64,000 nucleotides of DNA from Albugo candida (taxonomy: Eukaryota; Oomycota; Peronosporomycetes; Albuginales; Albuginaceae). The notes under the pieces were generated by a model. That model was not told the origin of the DNA, made no database searches, and saw nothing but the letters and a program-made list of their open reading frames with translations. The first letter of the stretch is position 1; every line of letters starts with the position of its first letter. This document shows positions 21,404 through 31,160 of the stretch, one piece after another. The stretch spans positions 558,001 to 622,000 of the forward strand of contig CAJNAR010000149.1 of assembly GCA_905220665.1 (NCBI GenBank), given 5' to 3'. Both the position numbers and the translations under genes were made by a program.

Positions 21404-23281
21404 ATGAAAGAGGTCTCGATGCTTTCCCACTCGACAGTATTTCGAAAAATGACGCAGATCTTGCGGCTGTACAGCGTTATCAGCACAATTGCCACCTACG
21501 TACCAAAAGCTCAATGCAACTCACCTACATCACCATTATTGAGGACGCTCTCTGAACCTCTTCAAGATTTTGGTGCGAATGCAGCAGAAACAGCTTCTCA
21601 AAGTGGAAAAGAGGTCGAGTCCTTCGTAGATATTGCGTTGGAATCCACAAACAAGACGACAGAAAGTTCAACGCAGAATGCAAATCCGGGTTGTATACAG
21701 GTGAGCGTCGAGCGATTTGCGACATATTGCATCGACGGGCCGATTTGTGTCGGACCAAAAGAAGCTCCAGGAGGAAAAAAGTGCCCTTTGAAGGGTTCCG
21801 TTGCTGTCGCCGATTGTTTTGAAGATAATAAGCAGTGTATTCTCCCCGTCGATGCACAGTGCAAGATAATAAAGACTGGAGTTTGGGGCTGCACTACAGC
21901 CACTGGAGAGCCCAATAAAGAGCAAGTCGCTGGCGATGCAGATGCTACAAAACCAAGTGCACCATGTCCACTACCACAACCTGAATCAGGACCAGTTCCA
22001 TTGCCACAAACAGAATCAGGACCACCTTCATTGCCACAAACTGAATCAGGACCACCTCCATTTCCACAAACTGAATCAGGACCACCTCCAATGCCACAAA
22101 CCGAATCAGGACCAGCTCCACTACCGCAACCTGGAGCAGGACCGCCATGTCCACTACCACAACCTGGAGCAGGACCTGAATCAGGATCAGTTCCATTGCC
22201 ACAAACAGAATCAGGACCACCTTCATTGCCACAAACCGAATCAGGACCACCTCCATTTCCACAAACTGAATCAGGACCACCTCCATTGCCACAAACCGAA
22301 TCAGGACCAGCTCCACTACCGCAACCTGGAGCAGGACCTGAATCAGGATCAGTTCCATTGCCACAAACTGAATCAGGACCACCTTCGTTGCCACAAACAG
22401 AATCAGGACCAGCTCCACTACCGCAACCTGGAGCAGGACCTCCATGTCCACTACCACAACCTGGAGCAGGACCTGAATCAGGATCAGTTCCATTGCCACA
22501 AACTGAATCAGGACCACCTTCGTTGCCACAAACAGAATCAGGACCAGCTCCACTACCGCAACCTGGAGCAGGACCTCCATGTCCACTACCACAACCTGGA
22601 GCAGGGCCGCCATGTCCACTGCCACAACCAAATATTATCTCCACGCCTCCAGGCTCACCTTCTACATACCAACCGCCTCCAGAATCCCAAATATTTCCAC
22701 CTCCAGTCATTCTATCGCCTCCCCCTCCTCCTTCATCTCCTCCACCTCCACCCACCCCAGCTGTTCCACCTCCGACTCCACCTGTCGAAACGCCTCCACC
22801 GATCGAATCTCAACCACCTCCACCTACCGGATCGCAACCACCTCCGTGCCCAGAATTGCCGAAACCATCAACACCGAAGGGTGAGCAGGAAGAATCTGCT
22901 CCATATCCTCCTCAGACTCCACCAAATACTGCACCTTGTCCAACACTTCCAATACCAAAAGATACTCCACCGACTCCGTGTCCCGAATTACCGAAACCAC
23001 CATGTCCACTTCCTGGATGGAACGACAATGGTAAAGACAAGGAAAAAACGCCTCAAGTGGAGGAACCCGATGAAGCCTTTTCGAACGATGAGAAGAAAGA
23101 AGAGAAGAAAGCCTTGCCACCCAATAGCGCAAAATCTTTATTAGTGGACGAAAAGGGGAACTCTGCGCATGTTTCAGTCAAAACAAAGCAATCAAGCAGT
23201 AGTAGAATCGCGCTATCGTTCATGGGGACAACTACAGCTATCGTCGCATTTACTGTTCTGAGTCTCGCTTGGCAAATATAG
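21404..23281 (+). CDS. Proline-rich GPI-anchored repeat protein
   Basis: This is a 625-residue single-exon protein with features of an oomycete cell-wall or surface protein. The N-terminus has a hydrophobic stretch (ILRLYSVISTIATYV) before a likely cleavage near KAQC; the signal peptide could begin at Met 21404, 21419 or 21449. Residues about 100-170 form a cysteine-rich domain, from CIQVSVERFATYC through CVGPKEAPGGKKCPLKG to TGVWGCT, a pattern I recall from secreted oomycete proteins. Residues about 185-410 are tandem repeats of LPQTESGPP and LPQPGAGP. A plain proline-rich stretch and charged segment follow. The C-terminus, SSSSRIALSFMG followed by a hydrophobic tail to LAWQI, is a typical GPI signal. 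A wall-linked structural or host-contact role is inference. Confidence 0.8.
   Translation: MKEVSMLSHSTVFRKMTQILRLYSVISTIATYVPKAQCNSPTSPLLRTLSEPLQDFGANAAETASQSGKEVESFVDIALESTNKTTESSTQNANPGCIQVSVERFATYCIDGPICVGPKEAPGGKKCPLKGSVAVADCFEDNKQCILPVDAQCKIIKTGVWGCTTATGEPNKEQVAGDADATKPSAPCPLPQPESGPVPLPQTESGPPSLPQTESGPPPFPQTESGPPPMPQTESGPAPLPQPGAGPPCPLPQPGAGPESGSVPLPQTESGPPSLPQTESGPPPFPQTESGPPPLPQTESGPAPLPQPGAGPESGSVPLPQTESGPPSLPQTESGPAPLPQPGAGPPCPLPQPGAGPESGSVPLPQTESGPPSLPQTESGPAPLPQPGAGPPCPLPQPGAGPPCPLPQPNIISTPPGSPSTYQPPPESQIFPPPVILSPPPPPSSPPPPPTPAVPPPTPPVETPPPIESQPPPPTGSQPPPCPELPKPSTPKGEQEESAPYPPQTPPNTAPCPTLPIPKDTPPTPCPELPKPPCPLPGWNDNGKDKEKTPQVEEPDEAFSNDEKKEEKKALPPNSAKSLLVDEKGNSAHVSVKTKQSSSSRIALSFMGTTTAIVAFTVLSLAWQI
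21958..22630 (+). repeat. Tandem 30-nt coding repeats, four blocks
   Basis: The repeat unit encodes about ten residues (PLPQTESGPP) and alternates with PLPQPGAGP units. Twelve TESGP copies are arranged in four higher-order blocks of 4, 4, 2 and 2, each closing with one or more GAGP units. The near identity of blocks three and four at the DNA level points to recent duplication. Because the unit has no stop in several frames, long open frames appear on both strands here. Confidence 0.9.
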
Positions 23282-23374
23282 AGAAGCAGTAGAAAAATTA
23301 AGGTCAAAGGCTTTCATTACTTGCACGTTAAAACCCTTCTTCATTAGATACATCTTTCCGACCCATAAACCTGA

Positions 23375-24748
23375 CTAAACTTCAATTGGAAGCTCTTTGC
23401 GGCTCGCCCATTCTGACCAGGAGCCATCATATACCGCAATGCTAATCAAATTCTGTTATACGACATCGTATCGGCACTTGTTGTGTACTCTACTTACTCA
23501 GTCAAGGGCTTTCCAAGAAGGTGTAAGCCAAATAAAAGAACTCCTGCAGAGATGCCCGAGCCGCACCTTGAAACCGTGACACGTGTCGGATGATTGCTGA
23601 GTAACTAACGGGGACATCATTACTTACGTGGTTATGATGGGCGTATTGCGTTGTAAATCCACACCTTACTCACCACTGATTACATACAAGACAGATGAAG
23701 ACGATGAAGGGAGGCTTACCTGCTTCTGTAAAGGCTTTGCGTATACTCGAAAGCTCACGATATTGCTATACAACGTGAGCTTAAAGAATGCGCTTAGTCA
23801 CGCAGCTCAAAATCTTACCGAAAAATCATCTTCCAATAGCAAGTTTGTGAAAGGAACGTTAATGGATCCGGGTATATGGCCACTTCTTAGCCCTGAACGA
23901 GGCTCCTATGAGAACGAACTTTTTTAATGACATGTTGTCTTGCTTCCGGAATACGTACTGGTTCTTGTGCTGTAAAACGCTTTGAAGGACGCGCGTCGAT
24001 GATCTCTGTGGCTGTATTAAGATTCTGCAAGATCTACTGCGTCCTTTAGTATGAGTTATAATCGCATCCGCTTCCAAGCTACCTCATCTGCAGTTGCGAC
24101 CAGTGTTGTCCGCGGATTTGAGATATACTTTCCAGCACCTTCTTCCATCTTTTCGGATCCTTCCGTTTCCGTATTCACCGAAAATCCGTGATTTTTCCAG
24201 CCATTGATTCCTCCTACGGAAGTTAAGCACTATATGAAATACTATGTTTTCTTGTACCATTGAGAATGTGAACATCGACGTGTCCAAAGTATTTGAACAT
24301 CCACCAGCATCGGGCCGGACTGAAGCAATTATGTCCACCATATACGATCACAATATCATTTTGAGTGATCCCAAGATCTGTCATCGCGTTCTCGAAAGCT
24401 GACGCTAGAAGGAGATTTACGCGCTATACAGGCAGTGATGATCCGCTGAAACAAAGAGACTTACGCGTGGGCAACATGTGGGGAAGCGATGACGAAGTAT
24501 CCGAGATTTTGTCAATGTCGAAGAACTTCGCATTACAAATACGCTCCTTGTGGAATTCCTCCTTTGCATTACGATTTTTATGGAGATACCTGAAAAGATA
24601 AGTTAGCAGCTACTTTTGATGATTCTTCTCAAATGGTTGATGACCATGAGCTATCCACAAAACGCACTCTGGCAGAGACAGAGGAATCCAGTAGTGCTTT
24701 GGCTCTTTGAGGGGTTATGAGCGTGCCAAGAGAGGCTGATGCTGACAT
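23375..24748 (-). CDS. 3-mercaptopyruvate sulfurtransferase, ten exons
   Basis: This is a two-domain rhodanese of the 3-mercaptopyruvate/thiosulfate sulfurtransferase family, which moves sulfane sulfur in cysteine catabolism. Ten exons were read: 24645-24748, 24465-24589, 24258-24404, 24083-24213, 23959-24033, 23819-23905, 23720-23765, 23628-23664, 23498-23566 and 23375-23441. They total 888 nt (295 residues), the normal size. Landmarks in order are RVRFVDSSWYLHKN, AKFFDIDKISD, CWWMFKYFGHVDVHILNGG, IIDARPSKRF, RSGHIPGSINVPF, the active-site loop TTCGSGISAGV with its catalytic cysteine, and VYDGSWSEWASR. No strong targeting peptide is seen, so cytosol or mitochondrion is open. No single frame covers more than a fraction of the gene, so simple frame scanning misses it. 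It is convergent with the GPI protein gene, 93 bp apart. Confidence 0.9.
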
Positions 24749-24838
24749 CGATCTGACGAATAGGGAGAAATACCAGAAATGCGAATTTTACTTCTTTTTT
24801 TCTATATTACTAAAAGTAGGAGAAGTTCGGTACACTAG

Positions 24839-25973
24839 CTATTTTTTAGTCTCCCGAACGCGTTTTGCATGTTTTGCCGAGTTGATATGTCCATTGTATC
24901 GCTTCTGATTTGAGAACGATGTACCACATGTCACACAATGCAGCTTATCAAGTTTGAGCTTCGTCGGGAATGTCTTTTTTAACTCCTGATTTCGTTCTTG
25001 GCTATGGAGACTTGAAGAATCAGCCTTAAATATATACGTGCTTGCTCCTATGGTAGAAGGTGCTTCACTTCGCATTGTTGATGGAGAAGTACGTTGTGGC
25101 TGATAATGAGCATACGATTCTGCTTGAAAAGGCTTCTTCCTAAGAGAGAAAAAAGTCTTGATATAAATCGCTCTGATACACCAAATGAGTACTTGCCGCT
25201 CTAATCGAAATCCACATTGTTTGGCTTGAGCAACAACATTCCAGCGATCGTAAAAGGAATTGCTTCGCATAGTGATGTAGACAAAACCTCTCTTATTCAG
25301 AAACGACCTTGAAGCCTGCAAAAAATCCTGAATCAAACGCTGATTCTTGCAAACATCTTCATCTGTAGCACCACCAAGGTGTGGAAAGTTAAATACGACC
25401 GCATCAAAAGTCTTTGTCTTGCACTTTATCAGATCCTTGTCCAATTTTGTAGCATCAACATTGTACAATACTGTGGCCTAGCACACACACGTTTATTACT
25501 ATCTCAGATCAAAATTTCCAAGATGAGTCACCCCAGCTTTTCGTATGGCTTCGACGTTTGCTAAGACTCCAGGGTATTTTTCCTTTAGCTGCGCTTCGTT
25601 ATCATAGCATGTTGCGACAAGATTTTTGCCACCCTTGCCCAAAGCACATGAGAGCTTTTACAGTGAGTTTCGAGAGTAAGATTACATACGAGATGGATCG
25701 ATAAAGAGAGAGCAAACGAAAAATCACCCTCACCAACCAATAGGATTAGCATATTGTCAGTAAATAGCCCAACTTTTCTCGGATTTGGATTCGAGAAATT
25801 GGTGAGAGAGACGATAGATTCAATCTTTTTGTGATTTCCGGGTACTAAAACGGCATTGGAGACGGCTTCTATCTTCTTCGTGCTGGGCTGCGGTACGCGG
25901 GTTCAATATCATGCAACAAGTGCGCGTCTGGCAACCTTACCTTTGACTTCAGCTTTTTGCTCCGCTGTCTCAT
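24839..25973 (-). CDS. BMT5-like rRNA methyltransferase with C2H2 finger
   Basis: This is a protein of the DUF2431/BMT5-like class, Rossmann-fold methyltransferases that in yeast methylate a uridine in 25S rRNA. Exons are 25941-25973, 25690-25887, 25532-25633 and 24839-25477, giving 323 residues. The SAM-binding motif is ILLVGEGDFSFALSLS. Then come NLVATCYDNEAQLKEKYPG, GATVLYNVDATKL and the diagnostic FDAVVFNFPHLGG. The C-terminus carries a separate zinc finger, CVTCGTSFSNQKRYNGHINS followed by AKH, of the RNA-binding C2H2 kind. The third exon has an alternative acceptor at 25655 that keeps frame and adds seven residues, but the implied 35-nt intron is unusually short. Nucleolar location is inferred from family role. 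The next minus-strand gene ends 71 bp upstream of it. Confidence 0.85.
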
Positions 25974-26043
25974 ACTTACCATCCTGAATTTGTGTGTGGC
26001 CACGCTATATAACATGGAAGCGCTACATTTTATGGATGCTGAA

Positions 26044-28028
26044 CTATGCGACTTTATCTGTCGACTTCTGGGAAGGTTCCGGTGAGTTGATCAGGTTCAA
26101 CGTAGAATCCTTTCTTTTGGTTTTATTATCCATAGGCCAGCCTTGCACCTCTGAAATTGTGTCGTGTGGTACAAGAGAATGGGAGGGCGCTGGCATGCTT
26201 TCCTGCCGTCGCGTATTTGACGCTGATTGGACCCTCGCTGAAGAAGATGATCTTCCATTATTTGCTGACATTGGGCGAGGGGGCCTAAACAATGTAGGAT
26301 GCTGTGATTCCGTTCTATTTTTGTACTGTAGCATGAGTTGACGTGATTCGTGCTGTGAATCAAAAAAGTGTAAGGCTAATAATGTTAAGGAAATCGGTTC
26401 AATTTCCACCTGAGTCCGCTGAATCTCCTCCATCAATGCCGCATTCTCCTCACCTAGATTGATGATCATCGTCGATAAGGGCCCTTTGATGTCATTTAAA
26501 TCATCCTCGAGCGATTTCATTCGCGCTCTGAGCTTACGAAACTGCTCATCAAAGTGCTTGTCTCGTTCGGTTTCAGGCAGAATGGTTGCACACGTCTTGT
26601 TAAAGTGCTTTTTATCGATTTCTGCGTCTCTTAATGCATGTTCGAGAAGGCTCAATTTTTTGTCGACAGTTTGTTGATAGCTTCTCAGTTTCGCGTCAAT
26701 AGCTCGTTGCACTGTTACTATTTTTTCTTCGATGACTTGTTGATTTGTGTTCAATTTTACATCGATGATTTGCTGATGATCATTAATTTCTTCACTGAGA
26801 CGTTTCTGGAAATTTTCCGCCACCAGTTTGCGTTCCGATGAGATAAATGCTTCTATATCTTCTACTTGGTGGAGCGCCTTGGTCCTCTTTTCTTCAGTTT
26901 CTGAAGTTGTTGAATCAGTCTGTGTTGTGGTTGTACGCACATGTACATCATCCCTTTGCACCTTGGACTTCTCCCGCTCGAATTGGATATTCTCAGGCCT
27001 TTGATCCGATGAAAGCTCTCCTTTCAAAGCCTTTATCTTGCGATTTGTAACAAAGTTTGGTTGAACCAGCCGTGCTGCTTTTCTATCAGATTGTGAATAC
27101 GCAAGAGCCATTTCTTCTCTGCTCTTCTCAAGCTGACGTTCATCAGCCTCCACAGAAATTTTCATTTCATCTTTCAATGAAAAGTCACTTTTCTTATAAT
27201 CATTGTTGGAACTTGTGATGGATATACGTTCTATCGATTCCGCATCTTTTCTATGGAGCTGAGAATCTACAGCAAACATCCATTCAGCCGTTTTACGATT
27301 ACCAACTTCGTTTTGACGTTCATAATCAGTCACATGTCGTTGTAAATTGATAAGCTCGGCATTCATTTGAGCTATTGTACGCTCAAGGCTGTACAAACCC
27401 TCTTCCTTATTCTGTCTGAAGACGCTGTGGAACTTTAAGGTATCTGATAATTTTATATCTATCCGATCATCAACATCTTTCGCAAATGACTGGAATCGAT
27501 CGATAATCCTCTCTTCCACAGTCTGACATTGCTTCTTTATGTCCGATACAATCGACTACCTTATATACATCAAATTTGAGATAAGCACAAGTTGAAGTGC
27601 TGCTTGCCTTGTAAAGCGACTTTTCTCGTTGGGACTTTTGTATCGAATCATTTGCCTCCATATCATCCTTTTTCTTTACCAGCTTGATCATAGCTTCCTT
27701 GGCACGGTCAACAAGTAAGATTGCTGCAGATTGCGATATCTGTTCGCGAAAGCAATGTTCAGCTTGTTACACTTAGACAGAAATCACTCAAAATTACCAA
27801 ACCTTTGTTGACATCGCGGCATCAAGCTGCACGGTAGACACTAAAGTCGCAAAACGTTCGTTCATTTCTCGTGCATTTCGTTGGGTACACTTTGCACTCT
27901 CTCGAAGTTCCTTTATTTGCTCTTTGAGACCAGTTACTTCACGCCAAAGAAAATTCGCGTCTGCGCAGCATTTTCAGTCTATGTCTTACAAGCGCGTTGC
28001 GTGGCGCACCTGCAATCCCTACAGACAT
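26044..28028 (-). CDS. Coiled-coil protein, unknown
   Basis: Four exons (28010-28028, 27803-27960, 27608-27739, 26044-27555) join to about 606 residues. The protein is mostly heptad-rich helix (VTGLKEQIKELRESAK, AIDAKLRSYQQTVDKKLSLL, FRKLRARMKSLEDDLNDIKG) with a serine- and proline-rich tail (RPPRPMSANNGRSSSSARVQ). A block around residues 330-375 repeats related units of the form DxKLxxxQQxIxxK. The intron at 27556-27607 uses a GC donor (GCAAGC). The segment 26353-26409 (57 nt) is bounded by GT and CACAG and could be a further in-frame intron, which would shorten the protein by 19 residues. A basal-body or cytoskeletal role is only a guess from composition. It is divergent from GABA transaminase at 57 bp. 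Confidence 0.75.
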
Positions 28029-28085
28029 GTTCCAAGTTTGTCGGTCTCACGTTATGTTCATCGAACCTAAAAAAGAACAAGTCAC
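28029..28085. promoter_or_regulatory. 57-bp divergent promoter
   Basis: Only 57 bp separate the start codons of the coiled-coil gene (minus) and GABA transaminase (plus). Both promoters must overlap here or extend into the opposed first exons. No TATA motif is seen. Confidence 0.4.
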
Positions 28086-29591
28086 ATGATCGCGTCGAGT
28101 TTGCGTTCCGTTAGGCATCACTATCTATATAAAATCAATATAAATCGCTCTAATTTTCGACATGCCGCATTATACACTGAATATACGCATTCCAAGATCG
28201 TCACTGAGAAGATTCCAGGACCAAAGTCGCTAGAGCGAATAAATAAGCTCAATCGTCGACAGAATACATCCACAATCCAATATTTAGTCGATTACGAAGC
28301 AAGCTATGGCAACTATCTTGTGGACTTGGATGGAAATCGGTTCCTTGATGTCTATGGACAGATCGGATCGATTCCGCTTGGTTATAATCATCCTGGGATA
28401 CTCAAAATGTTGCGAGATGAGAAAAATCTACCTTTATTGGCACAAAGACCTAGCTTGGGCCTATTTCCACCTTGGGATTGGGATGAAAGACTGGAGAGGA
28501 CTTTAGGAAAGATTGCGCCGAAAGGACTGGGCGAAATCAACACTCAGATGTGTGGTTCATGTTCCAATGAAAATGCTTTTAAAGCCGCATTTATCTGGTT
28601 TCGAACAAATCAGAGAGGTGGAAAACCTCCTTCAGTGGATGATTTGGAGAGCTCTATGAAAAATAACTCTCCAGGGGCTCCGAACTTGGGTATACTGTCA
28701 TTTGAAGGAGGTTTTCACGGACGACTTCTTGGATGCTTATCGACAACACATTCAAATCCGATTCACAAAGTCGACATCCCGGCTTTTGACTGGCCTGTTG
28801 CACCATTCCCAGAACTCAGGTATCCTCTCGAGGAACACCAACATTACAACGCAGCAGAGGAAAATCGATGTCTTGAAAAAACAGAGCAGATTTTACATAA
28901 TTGTAATCAGCAACTTTTAGGAAAAGATGAAATCACTATTGCTGGGATGATAGTCGAACCAATCCAAGCAGAAGGTGGAGATCGACACGCAAGCAGGGAA
29001 TTCTTTTGTGCACTTCGTGCGTTGGCTACAAAGTACGGTGTTGCATTCATTGTAGACGAAGTACAAACTGGTGGCGGTGCGACTGGGAAATTCTGGGCTC
29101 ATGAAGACTGGCAGCTACTCGATCCTCCAGATATTGTAACATTTAGCAAGAAACTACAAACTGGAGGATATTACTGCAAAGAAGAGTTTCGTCCGAAAGA
29201 AGGATATCGAATATTTAATACATGGATGGGTGACCCAGCAAAGCTTCTCATGCTCGAAGGTTTCCTGCATGCATTGGACCACCAAAATTTGATTAAAAAA
29301 ACCAACACTACAGGATTGTATCTCGAGAGAGGTCTTCAACAAATGGCAATCACATATCCGAGTATTTTGACGAATGTTAGAGGTCGAGGGACATTTCTAG
29401 CCATGGATCTTCCATCGGAATCTTCCAGAAACAGCTTTCTTGAGAGACTTCGACATCTAGGAATGACATGCGGTGGTTGTGGAACAAAGTCAATTCGACT
29501 TCGACCGGCGTTGATTTTCGATACAGTTCACGCTACAGAGTGTCTAGGAATATTCGAAGTCGCCTGCAAACAGACGCTTACGAGTAGATAG
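28086..29591 (+). CDS. 4-aminobutyrate aminotransferase, mitochondrial
   Basis: This is a class III PLP aminotransferase of the GABA transaminase type, which converts GABA and 2-oxoglutarate to succinate semialdehyde and glutamate. It is one 501-codon exon. The first 40 residues are basic and hydroxylated with few acids (MIASSLRSVRHHYLYKININ), consistent with a mitochondrial targeting peptide. Landmarks are LVDLDGNRFLDVYGQIGSIP, the MCGSCSNENAFKAAF segment with the CxxC that in the mammalian enzyme binds an iron-sulfur cluster, SFEGGFHGR, the PLP-binding IVDEVQTGGGATG and the Schiff-base lysine in TFSKKLQTGGYY. The C-terminal domain with NVRGRGTFLAMDLP is intact. Length and motifs match animal and fungal enzymes. 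Confidence 0.95.
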   Translation: MIASSLRSVRHHYLYKININRSNFRHAALYTEYTHSKIVTEKIPGPKSLERINKLNRRQNTSTIQYLVDYEASYGNYLVDLDGNRFLDVYGQIGSIPLGYNHPGILKMLRDEKNLPLLAQRPSLGLFPPWDWDERLERTLGKIAPKGLGEINTQMCGSCSNENAFKAAFIWFRTNQRGGKPPSVDDLESSMKNNSPGAPNLGILSFEGGFHGRLLGCLSTTHSNPIHKVDIPAFDWPVAPFPELRYPLEEHQHYNAAEENRCLEKTEQILHNCNQQLLGKDEITIAGMIVEPIQAEGGDRHASREFFCALRALATKYGVAFIVDEVQTGGGATGKFWAHEDWQLLDPPDIVTFSKKLQTGGYYCKEEFRPKEGYRIFNTWMGDPAKLLMLEGFLHALDHQNLIKKTNTTGLYLERGLQQMAITYPSILTNVRGRGTFLAMDLPSESSRNSFLERLRHLGMTCGGCGTKSIRLRPALIFDTVHATECLGIFEVACKQTLTSR

Positions 29592-29765
29592 TAGACGTGA
29601 TGAGATGTAGTACCAAAAGATGTTTAGCATACGCCCTCTCTTCCTTCACTTGAACAATGGAAAAGAATTGCTGACCCAGGTTTGATCAGCTGTCGATATA
29701 GCTTTGTCTTATTTTTGGGCTATTTATGTGAGTCAACACGGTACTATCGATGCTCATCATTTCCA

Positions 29766-31079
29766 ATGATTTCTTCACGAGCCAAAGTACCATCTTCTGC
29801 CACACTTTTTGATGCGTCAAAGTCTATCTCGGGAAACAAAGTTGCATTGGAGTCAAAAACGTCGAGATTTCCGACGAAACAGCAGCGAGAAAGCACACGC
29901 AAAGCCTCAAGCAACAAAAAATCACTTAAAGGAGATGAACCTCACCTTGGAAATACAACCCGGAAGAAACGAGAAGCATTTCTTTCTGATCAGAAACCTC
30001 AAAAAAAAGTGAAAACACAGCGAAAGCCTGCACCCTTGAAATCGTCACTTGTTCCCGGGAAAGCAATCCCGCTTTCACCACAACGTTTAGAGAATGTCGC
30101 GAAAAGCTTCATAGAGCTAGATGTAGTCGAAGTCTATAAAACTATTCGGAAGCAAACAGGAGCATTGGGTGGGAATGCTGCAGGAGGAGCAATTTATGGT
30201 GAGATAACACGTAATTCTTTCCAGCGAGTTGTCGATTTTCTTAAGATCAATTGCGATTTTTCCGAAACCTCGCTGTTCTTGGACGTTGGTTCGGGTCTAG
30301 GAAAGCCAAGCTTTCACGTTTCCATTGATCCCGGTGTAGAAATTTCATTCGGAATCGAATTGGAAGAGATTCGATGGCATTTGTCCCTCCACAACCTCAA
30401 AAGTATTTTACTCCTGGAAAAAAATAGATCGAAACGAGCTTGTATGATGTTTTCCATGGGAGATATCACGAATGCTGCAACGTTGAATCCTTTCTCGCAC
30501 GTATATAGCTTTGATGTCGGCTTTCCACCTGATGTTATGGATAAATATGCAGCAATTTACAACCTGAGTGATGCTCCATTCTTGGTTAGCTTTCATGGTC
30601 CTCGCAAGATCATTGAATTGTACCAATTTGCAGTCGAATGTATGGGGCAGATTGTAACCTCGATGGCTGGATCTAGTGAAGTGCATACGTGCTACTTTTA
30701 CCGAAGGCATTTACAACCAATTTGCCCACAAGACGATACAGAGCAGAATCCCGTGGAAACTGAAAAGCGTATAGGCTTGGTAGAAGAGGAATTTGACGAT
30801 ATACCGATCAAATTGCTCAGTGTTGATCCCATTTTCCAATCAGGATTCGAGATAATAAATCGTGGTCATGATGGAGTTATCGCATGGATCGAAAGCTTTT
30901 TCGGACAACAGCTATGTAATGGCCGCACACGTAGGCAAAAAGCGTTGAGCGCACGGCTCGCCGATGAAGTCAAGTATGAGCAACGCCAATTGCAGTCTTA
31001 TTATCGTGTCGTAGGAAATAAAAGGGCGTTCGATGATGTTGCAAAAAACTGTGGCACCTATAAAACCAAAAAAGAATGA
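29766..31079 (+). CDS. DOT1-like SAM-dependent methyltransferase
   Basis: The 437 codons start at ATG 29766; the frame is open to a TTG at 29682. Residues about 1-110 are basic and low in complexity (RKKREAFLSDQKPQKKVKTQ), suited to chromatin or RNA contact. The catalytic part shows YGEITRNSFQRVVDFLKIN followed by SLFLDVGSGLGKPSFHVS, the D-x-G-x-G SAM-binding motif placed as in DOT1-type enzymes, and FGIELEEIRWHLSLHNL. A further motif, VYSFDVGFPPDVM, lies where DOT1 has its NN motif, which is absent. A histone methyltransferase role is therefore possible but not certain; other Rossmann methyltransferases share motif I. The gene is convergent with the NEK kinase, with 81 bp between the stops. 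Confidence 0.68.
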   Translation: MISSRAKVPSSATLFDASKSISGNKVALESKTSRFPTKQQRESTRKASSNKKSLKGDEPHLGNTTRKKREAFLSDQKPQKKVKTQRKPAPLKSSLVPGKAIPLSPQRLENVAKSFIELDVVEVYKTIRKQTGALGGNAAGGAIYGEITRNSFQRVVDFLKINCDFSETSLFLDVGSGLGKPSFHVSIDPGVEISFGIELEEIRWHLSLHNLKSILLLEKNRSKRACMMFSMGDITNAATLNPFSHVYSFDVGFPPDVMDKYAAIYNLSDAPFLVSFHGPRKIIELYQFAVECMGQIVTSMAGSSEVHTCYFYRRHLQPICPQDDTEQNPVETEKRIGLVEEEFDDIPIKLLSVDPIFQSGFEIINRGHDGVIAWIESFFGQQLCNGRTRRQKALSARLADEVKYEQRQLQSYYRVVGNKRAFDDVAKNCGTYKTKKE

Positions 31080-31160
31080 ATAGATATCGATCAAATGTTG
31101 GTGTGTATAACCCGTTTCTCACTCCGTTTACGTTAAGTCTCTGTTCTTCTGCTTTATCTC

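Noticed and set aside
21598..22755. A 385-codon minus frame rich in GCGSGHGG across the GPI protein repeat, and other long frames over the same repeat
   Set aside because: The 30-nt repeat has no stop in several frames, so these are passive by-products. The plus frame with signal peptide, cysteine domain and GPI signal is the real one.
21936..23144. A 402-codon plus frame rich in His-Gln-Asn repeats
   Set aside because: It is a shifted reading of the same repeat, has no signal peptide or domain, and gives low-complexity protein only.
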